64,000 bases of DNA from an uncultured Flavobacteriaceae bacterium. Its GTDB lineage: Bacteria; Bacteroidota; Bacteroidia; Flavobacteriales; Flavobacteriaceae. Numbering within the stretch: position 1 is the first letter of the stretch; every line of letters begins with the position of its first letter. Below, piece after piece: positions 63,301-64,000 of this stretch. Under the pieces are notes generated by a model. It was not told the DNA's origin, did not search any database, and saw nothing but the letters and a program-made list of their open reading frames with translations. The translations under genes were made by a program, and so were the position numbers. The DNA lies in the NCBI GenBank assembly GCA_947494205.1, contig CANLUH010000006.1, positions 214,192 through 278,191 on the forward strand. Direction: 5' to 3'.

Positions 63301-64000
63301 TTAATTTTTAATCACTCTTTTTACTATTCTATTTCCAGATTCAACATCTAAAATATTTAAGAAATAAGCTCCATTTGAGAATGAACTTAAATCTACACTC
63401 ATATTTGATGTATTATTAAATGTATTCTTAGTTATTCTTTTTCCTAAAACATCATAAACTTCAACATTTATGTTTAGATTACTTTGTCCATTATATTTAA
63501 TATTTACAATATTGTTTGTTGGATTAGGATATAAACTGAAGTTAAAATCTTGACTAAACTCATCTATACTTAATGTATTACAATCTGTTCCTTCTAGTCT
63601 AGTTACTGAAATAGCATTAGATAAATCGAAACATCCTGATAAACCTGAAATATTTTGTCCCATTACTAATCCTGTTAACCCTGTTTCATAACGTAAATAC
63701 CAGATATCACATATTCCGGCACCAGCACCTTCTAAATTAAACGGGCCTGCTGCTGGTAAACCTACTATATTCCCTGTTGCATTATCTGTAATTACATATG
63801 TACCATTTGTTCCACTTAATGCACTTGCATCAACAAATTCGGTAGTTATTAAATCATCTGAACCTTCACCTACACAAATTGAAATAGCTGTATCTGTAGT
63901 ACCTGCTAACTGAATAGCCCCACCATCTACACCTTCTCTGTTTACTGTAATTGCATTTGATAAATCGAAACATCCTGTTAAACCTGATACATTTTGTCCT
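63301..64000 (-). CDS. type IX-secreted repeat protein, C-terminal part
   Basis: The minus-strand frame is open from the window edge (first full codon 63997-63999) to the stop at 63301-63303; the N-terminus is outside. The C-terminal 80 residues are a type A sorting domain (FSLYPNPTNNIVNIKYN, EVYDVLGKRI, GAYFLNI, RIVKRVIKN), which directs export through the type IX system and cell-surface attachment. Before it is a repeat: GQNISGLSGCFDLSNAISV near 63655 recurs as GQNVSGLTGCFDLSNAITV at the edge, exactly 113 residues upstream. The internal ATG near 63661 is therefore not a start. The repeat has conserved Cys pairs and may be an adhesive or surface-layer module. Confidence 0.9.
   Translation of the reverse strand, partial: GQNVSGLTGCFDLSNAITVNREGVDGGAIQLAGTTDTAISICVGEGSDDLITTEFVDASALSGTNGTYVITDNATGNIVGLPAAGPFNLEGAGAGICDIWYLRYETGLTGLVMGQNISGLSGCFDLSNAISVTRLEGTDCNTLSIDEFSQDFNFSLYPNPTNNIVNIKYNGQSNLNINVEVYDVLGKRITKNTFNNTSNMSVDLSSFSNGAYFLNILDVESGNRIVKRVIKN
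63602..63660 (-). repeat. coding repeat, copy 2 (start of unit)
   Basis: 59 bp closely matching 63941-63999 (offset 339 bp, in frame). The shared 19-mer GATAAATCGAAACATCCTG (plus strand) is identical in both. Marks a 113 aa tandem protein repeat. Confidence 0.9.
63941..63999 (-). repeat. coding repeat, copy 1 (start of unit, at window edge)
   Basis: Matches 63602-63660 at a distance of 339 bp. More copies are likely beyond the right edge. Confidence 0.88.

Noticed and set aside
63301..63663. Separate 120 aa gene starting at the ATG near 63661
   Set aside because: The same frame is open without stop to the window edge and carries another copy of the same repeat, so the ATG is internal.

Overview
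The window is AT-rich, densely coded DNA from a member of the Flavobacteriia (Bacteroidota), probably a marine Flavobacteriaceae. Evidence: a complete gldKLMN block (type IX secretion and gliding), a C-terminal type IX sorting domain at the right edge, TonB-dependent receptors with carboxypeptidase-like N-terminal domains, an XrtF exosortase, flavobacterial -7 boxes of the form TAnnTTTG, and no Shine-Dalgarno-like leaders. No rRNA, tRNA, CRISPR array, insertion sequence or prophage was recognised.

Layout. 1-5326 (minus): RND efflux operon (adaptor, pump, TolC-like channel cut by the left edge). 5408-8892: ABC-F protein, DUF983 protein and FAD oxidoreductase. 8999-13626 (minus): gldN, gldM, gldL, gldK. 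13791-17468 (minus): an arginase-fold protein that has lost metal ligands, and topA. 17586-20085 (minus): LpxR-like lipid A deacylase behind two paralogous membrane proteins separated by a (TTAG)8 microsatellite. 20225-24942 (plus): miaB, a sigma-54 activator without receiver domain, lptE, a TPR protein, secG. 25128-27152: groES-groEL with a candidate sigma-54 promoter and a REP-like hairpin between the two genes.

27339-36851 (plus) is the part I cannot assign to any described system: ten tightly packed codirectional genes. The first encodes tandem repeats resembling the C-terminal domain of ribosomal protein L7/L12, and the second a small TPR-like protein. Then comes a paralogous family that shares a core (AQxxLD helix, GFxPxFY motif, C-terminal AEGSS...P-P-P motif), either as minimal 160-166 aa proteins or carrying added domains: OmpA-like, Ig-like, coiled coil and PASTA. 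A very lysine-rich repeat protein sits in the middle. None has a signal peptide or membrane segment although OmpA-like and PASTA domains normally bind peptidoglycan, so a self-assembling particle or an envelope-anchored scaffold is a reasonable hypothesis.

37024-44960: a LacI-type regulator divergent from a TonB receptor, a GH63-type glycerate-glycoside hydrolase, a sodium:solute symporter and glycerate kinase, which together read as a glucosyl- or mannosylglycerate catabolic locus with a palindromic operator. 44993-48944 (minus): metal (probably copper) handling locus with two HMA proteins, a TonB receptor and a HYC_CC_PP protein. 49027-49999: XrtF exosortase pair. 50091-52978: GAF/fRMsr-like protein, two small unknowns and purH. 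53233-58749: mreB-mreC-mreD-mrdA-rodA elongasome operon, then a secreted alpha/beta hydrolase. 59615-63013 (minus): a LytTR two-component system flanked by a 45 aa membrane peptide and an unknown 155 aa protein; those two genes share an upstream DNA element. 63301-64000: C-terminal part of a repeat-containing secreted protein.
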